DNA from: an uncultured Helcococcus sp.
Lineage (GTDB): Bacteria; Bacillota; Clostridia; Tissierellales; Peptoniphilaceae
Length of the DNA: 8,164 bases
Direction: 5' to 3'
Assembly: GCA_947253305.1 (NCBI GenBank)
Contig: CAMXYZ010000043.1
Span: 1 to 8,164 of the forward strand
Notes under the pieces: model-generated
Told to the model about the DNA's origin: nothing
The model's database searches: none
The model's input: the letters and a program-made list of their open reading frames with translations, nothing else
Made by a program: the position numbers and the translations under genes
Shown: piece by piece, positions 1-6,691 of the stretch
How the letters are laid out: every line of letters starts with the position of its first letter
Numbering within the stretch: the stretch's first letter is position 1

Positions 1-293
1 CTTATGGGACAAAAGGCGATATGACAGTTTCAATTAGAGAACCATTGACATATGAAGACGGCAAATTAGTAATGGATGACATACTTGCTGGAAAAGTAGT
101 TGTATTAAATCTAGAAATGCTTGAAATGGACAAGAAGACACAAGTATTTTACTTTGTAAGCGGTGGTGTTTATTCATTAAGTGGTTCAGTTCAAAATGTA
201 ACAAAAGATATCTATGTATTAGTTCCAGAAGGTGTTAAAATCGATGGTAAGCTAAAAGAAGATATTAAAGATAAAACTATATTTAATGTGTAG
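1..293 (+). CDS. sepF: SepF cell-division protein, C-terminal part (5' end outside window)
   Basis: SepF polymerises and binds the FtsZ C-terminus and the membrane, helping anchor the Z-ring in Gram-positive bacteria. The open frame is already running when the window begins (first whole codon at 3), so the ATG at 21 is internal and not a start. About 96 residues are visible. They match the conserved SepF core: a VSIREPLTYEDG stretch, then GKVVVLNLEMLEMD, then FVSGGVYSLSGSVQNV, ending in YVLVPEGVKI. This is the usual pattern of a beta strand, a 'VVNLE' strand, an 'SGxVYxLxGxxQ' segment and a final hydrophobic strand. The family is usually about 150 residues, so roughly the N-terminal amphipathic helix and linker are missing. 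It is followed immediately by an intrinsic terminator. The assignment rests on motif recognition and I am confident of the family. Confidence 0.88.
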   Translation, partial: YGTKGDMTVSIREPLTYEDGKLVMDDILAGKVVVLNLEMLEMDKKTQVFYFVSGGVYSLSGSVQNVTKDIYVLVPEGVKIDGKLKEDIKDKTIFNV

Positions 294-295
294 AC

Positions 296-317
296 AAAGG
301 GCTAAAAGCCCTTTTTT
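296..317 (+). terminator. Intrinsic terminator after sepF
   Basis: An 8-bp perfect stem AAAGGGCT / AGCCCTTT (296-303 with 307-314) closes a three-base AAA loop. It contains four G-C pairs and runs into six T residues (312-317). It begins only two bases after the sepF stop codon. The U-tract ends 15 nt before the lspA start, leaving no room for a promoter between them, so lspA must be transcribed by read-through or from a promoter inside sepF. Confidence 0.85.
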
Positions 318-332
318 AATTAAGGAAAGATT

Positions 333-797
333 ATGTATGTATTAATATTTTTATTTGCCATAGCTTTAGATCAAATTACTAAAATATGGGCAATTAACAA
401 TCTAAAAGGACAATCAGAAATTGTAGTTTTAAATAAGTGGTTACATTTTACCTATGTAGAAAACTCAGGAGCTGCATGGGGAATATTTCAGCAGGGAACA
501 ATTATATTAGTTTTCCTAACACTAGTGATTTGCTTCGGGATAATTTACTATCTAATTAAATTTAATGATACTATTAATAATTATGTGAAAATACCACTAA
601 TATTCATTTTAGCAGGTGCTATAGGTAATTTAATAGATAGAATTAGACTAGGCTATGTAATTGACTTTATATTTAGTCCATTAGGTGGATTATATGATTT
701 CCCAGTATTTAATTTTGCTGATATTTATGTAAGCCTAGCAGCAATATTTTTAATTATATATATGTTTTTTATTGAAGGTAAAAATGTTCAAGAATAA
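333..797 (+). CDS. lspA: Lipoprotein signal peptidase (signal peptidase II)
   Basis: LspA is an integral membrane aspartyl protease that cuts the signal peptide from prolipoproteins after the lipobox cysteine has been lipidated. The 154-residue length is normal. It shows four hydrophobic segments (about 2-20, 56-75, 86-105 and 128-147). The family signatures are present: Asp13 in ALDQ, Asn44 in the ENSGAAWG block, the first catalytic Asp102 in GAIGNLIDR, Asp111 in VIDF, and the second catalytic Asp130 in FNFADIYV. The ATG is preceded by AAGGA (322-326) with a 6-nt spacer, which supports this start. It heads a tight cluster with ung and rluD. The next gene begins inside its last five codons, so their translation is probably coupled. 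Confidence 0.96.
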   Translation: MYVLIFLFAIALDQITKIWAINNLKGQSEIVVLNKWLHFTYVENSGAAWGIFQQGTIILVFLTLVICFGIIYYLIKFNDTINNYVKIPLIFILAGAIGNLIDRIRLGYVIDFIFSPLGGLYDFPVFNFADIYVSLAAIFLIIYMFFIEGKNVQE

Positions 798-1437
798 TTG
801 GGATATAGTCTTAAAAGATATTATAAATGACGAGGAATTCATTACTTTTTATAATTCAATTATTTCAGATTATGATAATTTTGATATATATCCAGAAAGA
901 CAAAATATCTTTAAAGCATTAGAATATACAGATTTTGAAGATGTAAAAGTAGTGATATTGGGTCAAGACCCTTATTATAAAAAAGGTCAAGCCAATGGGC
1001 TTGCTTTTTCGGTAAATGAGGGAGTAAAATTACCTCCATCACTTAGGAATATATTTGAAGAAATTAATAGAGATTTAGGCATTAATAATACAAGTGGAGA
1101 TTTATCAAATTGGGCTAAACAAGGAGTCCTATTATTAAATACCGTACTTACCGTTAAGGATTCAAATCCTAGATCATATTCTAATACTTATTGGAACAAA
1201 TTTACAGATGCTATAATAGAAAGAGTTTCTAATAAAGAAAATATAGTATTTTTATTATGGGGAAGTGATGCAATAAAGAAGACTAAAATTATAAATAACA
1301 ATAATTTTATATTAACTAGCTCACATCCATCACCGTTATCTGCTTATAGAGGATTCAAGGGATGTGGTCACTTCTCAAAGACAAATTCTATATTAAAAGA
1401 ATTAGGAAAAGACACTATCGATTGGAGAACAAATTGA
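784..1437 (+). CDS. ung: Uracil-DNA glycosylase, family 1
   Basis: Ung removes uracil from DNA, leaving an abasic site for base-excision repair. I choose ATG 784 (217 residues) over an in-frame TTG at 772 because GAAGG at 774-778 sits 5 nt upstream of the ATG and would overlap the TTG. Visible signatures (numbered from ATG 784) are GQDPYY with the catalytic Asp62, Phe75 in GLAFSV for base stacking, Asn119 in LLLNTVLTV for uracil recognition, and His181 in the HPSPLS loop that penetrates the DNA minor groove, followed by AYRGFKGCGHF. Two usual histidines are tyrosine here: the residue after DPY (Tyr65) and the one in the usual SHxxxGWE segment (Tyr132, in RSYSNTYWN). The gene overlaps lspA by 14 nt and shares TGA with the rluD TTG start. 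Family assignment is secure. Confidence 0.95.
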   Translation: MFKNNWDIVLKDIINDEEFITFYNSIISDYDNFDIYPERQNIFKALEYTDFEDVKVVILGQDPYYKKGQANGLAFSVNEGVKLPPSLRNIFEEINRDLGINNTSGDLSNWAKQGVLLLNTVLTVKDSNPRSYSNTYWNKFTDAIIERVSNKENIVFLLWGSDAIKKTKIINNNNFILTSSHPSPLSAYRGFKGCGHFSKTNSILKELGKDTIDWRTN

Positions 1438-2330
1438 AAATTATAGTTGAAAATTCAGACAATGAAAGACTAGATCTTTATTTAGCTGAATATTTTGATG
1501 ATATAACAAGATCACAGATTTCAAAATTAATAAAATCAAATAATGTACTTGTAAATAATAATAAGGTAAAACCTAGTTACCTTGTAAATGACGATGATGA
1601 GATATTTATTAATTTAAAAGAGTTAGAAATTAAACCACTAGAAAAAGAAAATCTGAATTTAGAAATTGTGTATAAAGATGACGATATATTAATTATAAAT
1701 AAACCCGGGGGAATAATAGCTCATCCTACCAATTCAATTAGATCTAATACTGTTGTAAATCATTTACTATATCTATATGATAATTTGCCAAGCATAAATG
1801 GAGAAGAAAGACCAGGGGTAGTTCATAGACTCGATAAAGATACTAGTGGACTAATGGTGATTGCTCTCAATGAAGAATCTATGATTAAATTAAAAGAAAT
1901 GTTTAAGAATAGGAAAATAATTAAAAAATATAGAGCAATTGTAAACCATCCTTTTACAGAATTGGATGGAACAATTGATTTACCTATAGGGAGAAATCCA
2001 AATAATAGAAAACTAATGGCAGTAATAGAAGATGGAAAACAAGCGATTACAGACTACAAAGTACTAGAACAAAATCAAGAATATGCTTATCTTGATATCA
2101 ATCTACGTACTGGTAGAACACATCAAATTAGAGTCCATTTGTCTCATATTAATCACCCAATACTAGGAGATAGGGATTATAATAAGATAAAAAACAAATT
2201 TAATATAAGTGGACAATTATTACAAGCCTATTATTTAGAATTTAATCATCCAACAAATAATGAAAGAATAAAAGTTGAAATACCACAGTATCCAGAGTTT
2301 AGTAGATATTATGAACTAATTTTCAATTAA
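1434..2330 (+). CDS. rluD: RluD-type 23S rRNA pseudouridine synthase (RluA family)
   Basis: Enzymes of this family convert uridine to pseudouridine in structured RNA. RluD proper acts on 23S rRNA helix 69, while the exact target in this organism is inferred. The frame is open upstream to an ATG at 1362, but that start lies deep within ung and has no ribosome site. TTG 1434 has GGAG at 1424-1427 with a 6-nt spacer and overlaps the ung stop as TTGA, giving 298 residues that begin with the normal S4 domain. From that start, an S4 RNA-binding domain covers about 10-58 (ERLDLYLAEYF, RSQISKLI). The catalytic block is HRLDKDTSGLMV with Asp134. The RTGRTHQIRVHL block follows near 225, then HPILGD. 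In Bacillus the equivalent gene also follows lspA. A strong terminator lies 54 nt downstream. Confidence 0.93.
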   Translation: MKIIVENSDNERLDLYLAEYFDDITRSQISKLIKSNNVLVNNNKVKPSYLVNDDDEIFINLKELEIKPLEKENLNLEIVYKDDDILIINKPGGIIAHPTNSIRSNTVVNHLLYLYDNLPSINGEERPGVVHRLDKDTSGLMVIALNEESMIKLKEMFKNRKIIKKYRAIVNHPFTELDGTIDLPIGRNPNNRKLMAVIEDGKQAITDYKVLEQNQEYAYLDINLRTGRTHQIRVHLSHINHPILGDRDYNKIKNKFNISGQLLQAYYLEFNHPTNNERIKVEIPQYPEFSRYYELIFN

Positions 2331-2365
2331 AGAGTGAAAAAATTTTTATTATTAAATAATATTAA

Positions 2366-2381
2366 AAAATGTTAACATTTT
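2366..2381. repeat. 16-bp perfect palindrome between rluD and its terminator
   Basis: The sequence AAAATGTTAACATTTT is a perfect 16-bp palindrome with no central spacer, lying two bases before the terminator stem. A hairpin is unlikely because there is no loop, so a dimeric DNA-binding site is conceivable. The region is so AT-rich that such a palindrome could also arise by chance. Confidence 0.4.
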
Positions 2382-2383
2382 GT

Positions 2384-2420
2384 AACTTATAAAAGTTTAA
2401 GTACTTTTATAAGTTTTTTT
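2384..2420 (+). terminator. Strong intrinsic terminator ending the sepF/lspA-ung-rluD cluster
   Basis: A 13-bp perfect stem AACTTATAAAAGT / ACTTTTATAAGTT (2384-2396 with 2403-2415) has a 6-nt loop. It is followed by a T-run from 2414 to 2420, then A and four more T. The stem is AT-rich but long. The T-run is on the + strand side only, so it terminates rightward transcription. It separates the housekeeping cluster from the pilus operon. Confidence 0.85.
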
Positions 2421-2577
2421 ATTTTAAATATTATATAATGCGTGAATTTCAACGTTTTAAGAATATAGAAAATATTGTAATAAATTTAACAATTTTAGAA
2501 AAATTATTTTTTTAATTTTTTAATCATAAAAATCGATATTTGTGCTTGATTTAATTTACTTTAATTTCCATAAATTG
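2421..2577. other. Gene-free AT-rich spacer upstream of the pilus operon
   Basis: This stretch holds no supportable gene and no recognisable RNA family. It is extremely AT-rich, with A- and T-runs around 2499-2520 (AAAAATT and AATTTTT arms at 2499-2505 and 2514-2520) that could act as an UP-like or bent-DNA element ahead of the promoter. A TATAAT at 2434-2439 lacks a partner -35 at proper spacing. I looked for a cyclic-di-GMP riboswitch, which can control pilus genes in Clostridia, and saw nothing resembling one. Confidence 0.5.
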
Positions 2578-2583
2578 TATAAT
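2555..2583 (+). promoter_or_regulatory. Sigma-A-type promoter for the tad operon
   Basis: TTTACT at 2555-2560 (4 of 6 to TTGACA) is separated by exactly 17 bp from a consensus TATAAT at 2578-2583. The expected start point is near 2590, giving a leader of about 40 nt before the tadZ ATG at 2630. This leader is too short for a typical riboswitch. The -10 box includes the in-frame ATG at 2582, which rules out that ATG as the tadZ start. Confidence 0.7.
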
Positions 2584-2629
2584 GAAAGAAATAAAAAACA
2601 TTATAATTATATATATTGTGGAGGAAAAA

Positions 2630-3691
2630 ATGAAGATTAGATTAGCAATAATTGATGATGATAAAACATATCTAAATAGGATAGAACTTAATTTTAATAC
2701 AAGATATCCGGATAAATTCCAAATTTCTTTTTTTACTAGCGTAGAGAAAGCAATTGAAAATTTAAAGAATATAAGAGTTGATATTGTTCTTGTCAATTAT
2801 AAATTTAGAGAACAAATATTAAACCATGATTTTAATGCTGGTTTAGCTTATCTAGTTGAAACTCAAGATGTTAATATAGAGGAAAATACAATCTATAAAT
2901 ACCAAAAATTAGATTTATTATACAAACAAATCCTAAATATATTCTCAGATTATTCTAAAAATGTTAGAGGTGTGGATATATCTGAAGATAAAGCTATACT
3001 CACATCTTTTGTATCATTTGCTGGAGGAGTAGGATGTTCTACTTTAGCAGCGTCATATTCTAAGTATCTAGCAAAGAAAGGAATAAAAGTTCTTTATCTA
3101 AATCTTGAAGATGATGGGGTATCAGATTACTTCTTTTCAGGAGATGGAAAATTCACTTTTTCTGATGTTATATATTCAATAAGAAGCAAAAGTGCTAATT
3201 TGCCTATTAAACTTGAAAGTTTTTTAAGAGTTGACAAATCTGGTGTTCAATTTTATTCAGGAAGCAAGGTTTCTTTAGATGTGAGAGAATTAACTACAGA
3301 AGATATAAAAAATCTAATTAACAATTTAAATCTTTTTGATGAATTTGAACATATAGTATTAGATATGAAATTCTCTTTAGAAAAAAACATACTAGATATA
3401 TATAAAATAACAAATAAGATTATTTTAGTTAGTGATGGAGAAGAAATAAGCAACACCAAAATTCATAGAGGAATTTCATCGCTTAATATATTAGAGAAAG
3501 ATGATCATAATCAAATATATCCTAAGATGGTGATTATGTACAATAAATTTAGCAATAAAACAGGTAAGGTACTTACAGATTTAGATTTAAAAAATATAGG
3601 TGGTGTTCCAAGATTTGAACACGCTTCACTTTATCAAATAACTGAGCAAATTTCAGATGGAGAACATTTTAGTAATTTATTAGAGGTATAG
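2630..3691 (+). CDS. tadZ: TadZ/CpaE-like pilus localisation protein (pseudo-receiver + MinD-like ATPase fold)
   Basis: TadZ proteins place the Tad pilus machine in the cell and belong to the ParA/MinD superfamily. I use ATG 2630 (353 residues) because GGAGG at 2620-2624 lies 5 nt upstream, while the ATG at 2582 lies in the -10 box. Residues 1-110 resemble a response-regulator receiver: an acidic DDD at 9-11, and the strand VDIVLVNYK where the phospho-acceptor Asp is replaced by Asn56, so it is probably not phosphorylated. Residues about 120-353 are MinD-like, with a deviant P-loop AGGVGCST (131-138) lacking both the signature lysine and the Walker A lysine, then GIKVLYLNLEDDG and HIVLDMKF (Asp245). 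Clostridial TadZ proteins are known to have atypical P-loops. It is first in the operon, with a 2-nt gap before tadA. Confidence 0.87.
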   Translation: MKIRLAIIDDDKTYLNRIELNFNTRYPDKFQISFFTSVEKAIENLKNIRVDIVLVNYKFREQILNHDFNAGLAYLVETQDVNIEENTIYKYQKLDLLYKQILNIFSDYSKNVRGVDISEDKAILTSFVSFAGGVGCSTLAASYSKYLAKKGIKVLYLNLEDDGVSDYFFSGDGKFTFSDVIYSIRSKSANLPIKLESFLRVDKSGVQFYSGSKVSLDVRELTTEDIKNLINNLNLFDEFEHIVLDMKFSLEKNILDIYKITNKIILVSDGEEISNTKIHRGISSLNILEKDDHNQIYPKMVIMYNKFSNKTGKVLTDLDLKNIGGVPRFEHASLYQITEQISDGEHFSNLLEV

Positions 3692-3693
3692 AA

Positions 3694-4923
3694 ATGAATA
3701 TTGAAAAAGAAATTGAAGATTTAAGACAATATGTAAAATTAAATTTATCTCTAAGCGATTTATCTGACGAAGATCTAAAAACGAGAATTGAAGAAATTGT
3801 TTTTGATAAATACAAAGATCAGTATATATCAGTACAAGATAGGGTCGATATTGTAGAAAGTGTTTATAGTTCTATTCGTGGTTTTGGTATTCTAGACTCA
3901 ATTATAGCGGATGATAATATTACAGAAGTTATGATAAATGGACCAGAAAATGTATTTATAGAAGAAAATGGTAAACTAAGAAAGATAGATAAGACCTTTG
4001 AGAGTAAAAAGAGACTTGAAGATATAATTCAAAAAATTGTAGCATTATCTGGAAGAGAAGTTAATCAGGCTAATCCTATAGTAGATACTAGATTACCTGA
4101 TGGTTCAAGAGTTAATGTGGTTTTACCACCTATCTCCTTAATTGGACCAGTTATAACTATTCGTAAGTTCTCTAAAACTCCAATGACTATAGACAAATTG
4201 ATTTCGTACGGATCTATTACACAAGATATTGCTGATAAATTAGAAAAATTAGTTAGAGCAAAATACAATATATTCGTATCTGGAGGTACAGGTTCAGGTA
4301 AGACAACTTTCTTGAATGCTTTATCCAATTATATACCTAAAGATGAGCGTATTATAACTATAGAAGACTCTGCTGAGCTTCAAATTACTAATATCGAAAA
4401 CCTAGTTAGTTTAGAAACTAGAAATGCAAATACATCAGGTGTCGGGGAAATATCAATAAGAGATCTTATAAAATCATCACTTAGAATGAGACCTGAAAGG
4501 ATAGTAGTTGGTGAGGTTCGTGGTGGAGAGGCACTAGATATGCTTCAGGCTATGAACACAGGACACGACGGTTCATTATCTACCGGTCACGCAAACTCCA
4601 CAGATGATATGTTAAGTAGATTGGAGACGATGGTACTACAAGGTTCTGCAGGACTACCACTTGAGGCTATAAGACAACAAATAGCATCTGCTCTAGATAT
4701 TATTATACACTTATCTAGACTGAGAGATAAATCAAGAAAGACAATGGAAATATCAGAAGTTGTAGGATATAAAGATGGTCAGATTGTATTAAATAAATTA
4801 TATGAATTTGTTGAAGATGAAAATAGTAATCTAACAAAAGTATCTGGTGAGTTAAAAAGAACAGATAACAAGATGATTAATACCTACAAATTAAGATTAG
4901 CAGGTATTAGGGAGGATTTCTAA
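3694..4923 (+). CDS. tadA: TadA/CpaF secretion ATPase of the Tad pilus
   Basis: TadA/CpaF is the cytoplasmic hexameric ATPase that drives assembly, and probably retraction, of Flp pili. The 409-residue product has the full PilT/VirB11-type set: an N-terminal helical domain with the IRGFGILDSI...ITEVMINGPENVFIE segment (61-90), DTRLPDGSRVNVVLPP (131-146), Walker A GGTGSGKT (197-204), the Asp box IITIEDSAEL (220-229), Walker B RIVVGEVRGGEA (269-280) and the His box GHDGSLSTGHAN (290-301). All catalytic residues are intact, in contrast to TadZ upstream. The ATG follows GAGGT (3683-3687) by 6 nt and the tadZ stop by 2 nt. The next gene follows after a single base, indicating a tightly coupled operon. 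This is the most secure marker of the Tad locus. Confidence 0.97.
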   Translation: MNIEKEIEDLRQYVKLNLSLSDLSDEDLKTRIEEIVFDKYKDQYISVQDRVDIVESVYSSIRGFGILDSIIADDNITEVMINGPENVFIEENGKLRKIDKTFESKKRLEDIIQKIVALSGREVNQANPIVDTRLPDGSRVNVVLPPISLIGPVITIRKFSKTPMTIDKLISYGSITQDIADKLEKLVRAKYNIFVSGGTGSGKTTFLNALSNYIPKDERIITIEDSAELQITNIENLVSLETRNANTSGVGEISIRDLIKSSLRMRPERIVVGEVRGGEALDMLQAMNTGHDGSLSTGHANSTDDMLSRLETMVLQGSAGLPLEAIRQQIASALDIIIHLSRLRDKSRKTMEISEVVGYKDGQIVLNKLYEFVEDENSNLTKVSGELKRTDNKMINTYKLRLAGIREDF

Positions 4924-4924
4924 A

Positions 4925-5779
4925 ATGTTTATTAAAAAAAAGAAAGTAAAAGAACCTCAATATTACATGTCTAAAACTAATATGAGAACCTATAACTATA
5001 AAGTATATAATATGTCATTTATGGAAAAGATTCTTTATTTTACATTAGGATTTATTGCAGGAGCGTTGATATTCTATCTATTCTATGGTGGAATTGCAAA
5101 AGATTCATTTGGTAATCCTACAAAAACAACATTAATTATGAATATCATATTTTTAGTATCTGGTGGTCTAATTGGTGGATTCACATATGTTCCAATTAGA
5201 AGAGAGCAAATAAAGAATAAGAGACAAAATCAATTAAGAAATCAGTTTAGAGATTTATTAGAATCACTAAATGTATCATTTGGAGCTGGTAAAAATGTTC
5301 TTGAATCTTTTAAATCAGCAAGAAATGATTTAGCAAATCAATACGATGAAGATGCATTTATATTATACGAACTTGATGTTATTTTATCAGGTATTGAAAA
5401 CAATATTGATATCGAAGAATTGCTAGAAGATTTTGGAAAAAGAAGTGGATTACTTGATATAATAAGTTTTTCAAATGTATTCAAAGTTACATTTAGAAAA
5501 GGTGGAAATATAAAAGAAAGCGTGAAGAATTCACACGAGATTCTAAGTGAAAAGATGCTAATTACCGAAGAAATCGAGACAATGGTTACTGCAAGTAAGA
5601 CTGAACAAAAACTTATGTTTTTTATGCCTATACTATTAATAGGGATGTTTAAGATTGGTAGTCCAGACTTTGCAGATAAATTTACAAGTCCAGCTGGTTT
5701 AGTATCAACAACAATTGGTGTTATTTTGTTTGTTGTATCATACTTTATAGCACAAAAGATTTTAGATATAAAAATATAG
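4925..5779 (+). CDS. tadB: TadB inner-membrane platform protein (T2SSF family)
   Basis: TadB is one of two polytopic membrane proteins that form the platform on which the TadA ATPase acts to push pilin into the fibre. The 284-residue product starts with a basic cytoplasmic tail (KKKK at 4-7). Two membrane segments follow at about 34-57 and 69-91, then a large cytoplasmic helical T2SSF domain (about 105-228, including LRNQFRDLLESLNVSFGAG and FRKGGNIKESVKNSHEILSEK). Two more segments lie at about 229-245 and 257-279. The KxGNIKESV block is a hallmark of the family. A very strong AGGGAGGA (4909-4916) lies inside the 3' end of tadA. I assign TadB over TadC from gene order and from the two N-terminal membrane segments. 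The T2SSF fold is certain, the B/C label slightly less so. Confidence 0.9.
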   Translation: MFIKKKKVKEPQYYMSKTNMRTYNYKVYNMSFMEKILYFTLGFIAGALIFYLFYGGIAKDSFGNPTKTTLIMNIIFLVSGGLIGGFTYVPIRREQIKNKRQNQLRNQFRDLLESLNVSFGAGKNVLESFKSARNDLANQYDEDAFILYELDVILSGIENNIDIEELLEDFGKRSGLLDIISFSNVFKVTFRKGGNIKESVKNSHEILSEKMLITEEIETMVTASKTEQKLMFFMPILLIGMFKIGSPDFADKFTSPAGLVSTTIGVILFVVSYFIAQKILDIKI

Positions 5780-5788
5780 GTGATTGGT

Positions 5789-6658
5789 ATGATTGAGTTA
5801 AAAGATATAATAATATATTCGATAGGATTTTTATTACTAGTTTTCTGGTTATTCTTATACTTTAAAGGATATAAACATGCTGAATTATTCGACTCACTAG
5901 ACGAAAAAGAATTCCCATTAAAAGAAATCTATTTTGTTGGATATGCTTTCATGGAATTAATATCCTACGAATATAAATCAAAAAAAGATAGAGAATTAAG
6001 AAAAAAAATTGTAATTTATTATGGAGAAAAATATCCTGATTATTATTTGAGGGTATTATACTCCCAGAAGGTGACTTTATTATTAACTTCACTCGTCTTT
6101 AGTTTTATAGTATATGGTTTTATTGGTGAAATAGTGATGTTAATAATTATGCTTGCTCTTTCATTTGCTGTTTATTATCAATATTCAAGACAGATAAATA
6201 CAAAGGTGGAAGAAAGATCAGAAGAAATGATGTCTGAATTTCCTGAACTAGTTTCAAAACTAGCTCTATTAACAAATGCCGGTATGATATTAGGTGAAGC
6301 GTGGAGAGAAATTGCTACATCTAATAATGGTGTATTATATGAAGAAATGAGATTAACTATTGATGAAATAGAAAATGGTATACCAGAGATGGATGCATAT
6401 TTGAATTTTGGAAATAGAAGTTTTGTTCCAGAGATTAAAAAGTTTTCTTCAATGTTAATGCAAGGGATAGTTAAAGGAAATGCAGAGCTAGCTTTAATGC
6501 TTCAACAACAAAGCAACGAAGTCTGGCAACTTAAAAAGCAGAACGTTAAAAGATTGGGTGAGAAGGCCTCAAGTAAGCTACTATTACCGATATCTTTAAT
6601 GTTCGTTGGATTGTTAATAATGATTATGGTTCCAATATTTAGCAATTTGGGAGTATAA
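5789..6658 (+). CDS. tadC: TadC inner-membrane platform protein (T2SSF family)
   Basis: This is the second platform protein of the Tad pilus and pairs with TadB. I choose ATG 5789 (289 residues) over a GTG at 5780: AGGTGA (5778-5783) gives a 5-nt spacer to the ATG and overlaps the GTG itself. A membrane segment lies at about 8-25, a pair at about 96-132, and the C-terminal one at about 264-287 (LLLPISLMFVGLLIMIMVPIF). The T2SSF domain spans about 150-262, with ELVSKLALLTNAGMILGEAW, FGNRSFVPEIKKFSSML and QGIVKGNAELALMLQQQ. The last matches the usual Tad-family 'Q...G..L...L' helix. The gene begins 9 nt after the tadB stop. A TATAAT (6654-6659) overlaps its stop codon, just ahead of the pilin gene. 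Confidence 0.9.
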   Translation: MIELKDIIIYSIGFLLLVFWLFLYFKGYKHAELFDSLDEKEFPLKEIYFVGYAFMELISYEYKSKKDRELRKKIVIYYGEKYPDYYLRVLYSQKVTLLLTSLVFSFIVYGFIGEIVMLIIMLALSFAVYYQYSRQINTKVEERSEEMMSEFPELVSKLALLTNAGMILGEAWREIATSNNGVLYEEMRLTIDEIENGIPEMDAYLNFGNRSFVPEIKKFSSMLMQGIVKGNAELALMLQQQSNEVWQLKKQNVKRLGEKASSKLLLPISLMFVGLLIMIMVPIFSNLGV

Positions 6659-6659
6659 T
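6654..6659 (+). promoter_or_regulatory. Possible -10 box ahead of the pilin gene
   Basis: A consensus TATAAT overlaps the tadC stop codon and would give a transcript start about 26 nt before the pilin ATG. The matching -35 position (around 6631-6636, TCCAAT) is poor and there is no TGn extension, so this could be chance in AT-rich DNA. Extra transcription of the major pilin would make biological sense. Confidence 0.25.
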
Positions 6660-6691
6660 TTTATTAAAAAATATACAAAAAGGAGGAAAGA

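Noticed and set aside
2438..2515. A 25-codon open frame beginning MREFQRFKNIEN in the spacer
   Set aside because: It has no ribosome binding site, its start overlaps a TATAAT-like string, and the composition is what chance gives in such AT-rich DNA.
2421..2629. Possible cyclic-di-GMP or other riboswitch leader for the pilus operon
   Set aside because: The predicted leader is only about 40 nt and no conserved riboswitch core or GC-containing stem is visible.
2582..2629. A 16-residue N-terminal extension of TadZ from ATG 2582
   Set aside because: That ATG overlaps the -10 box and precedes the expected transcript start. GGAGG is placed correctly for ATG 2630.
2551..2796. Minus-strand open frame antisense to the start of tadZ
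   Set aside because: It lies opposite a well-supported gene and promoter, is rich in Phe, Ile and Ser as expected for reverse-strand AT-rich coding sequence, and has no recognisable motif.
4065..4328. Minus-strand open frame inside tadA
   Set aside because: It is an antisense shadow of the highly conserved ATPase core and matches no family.
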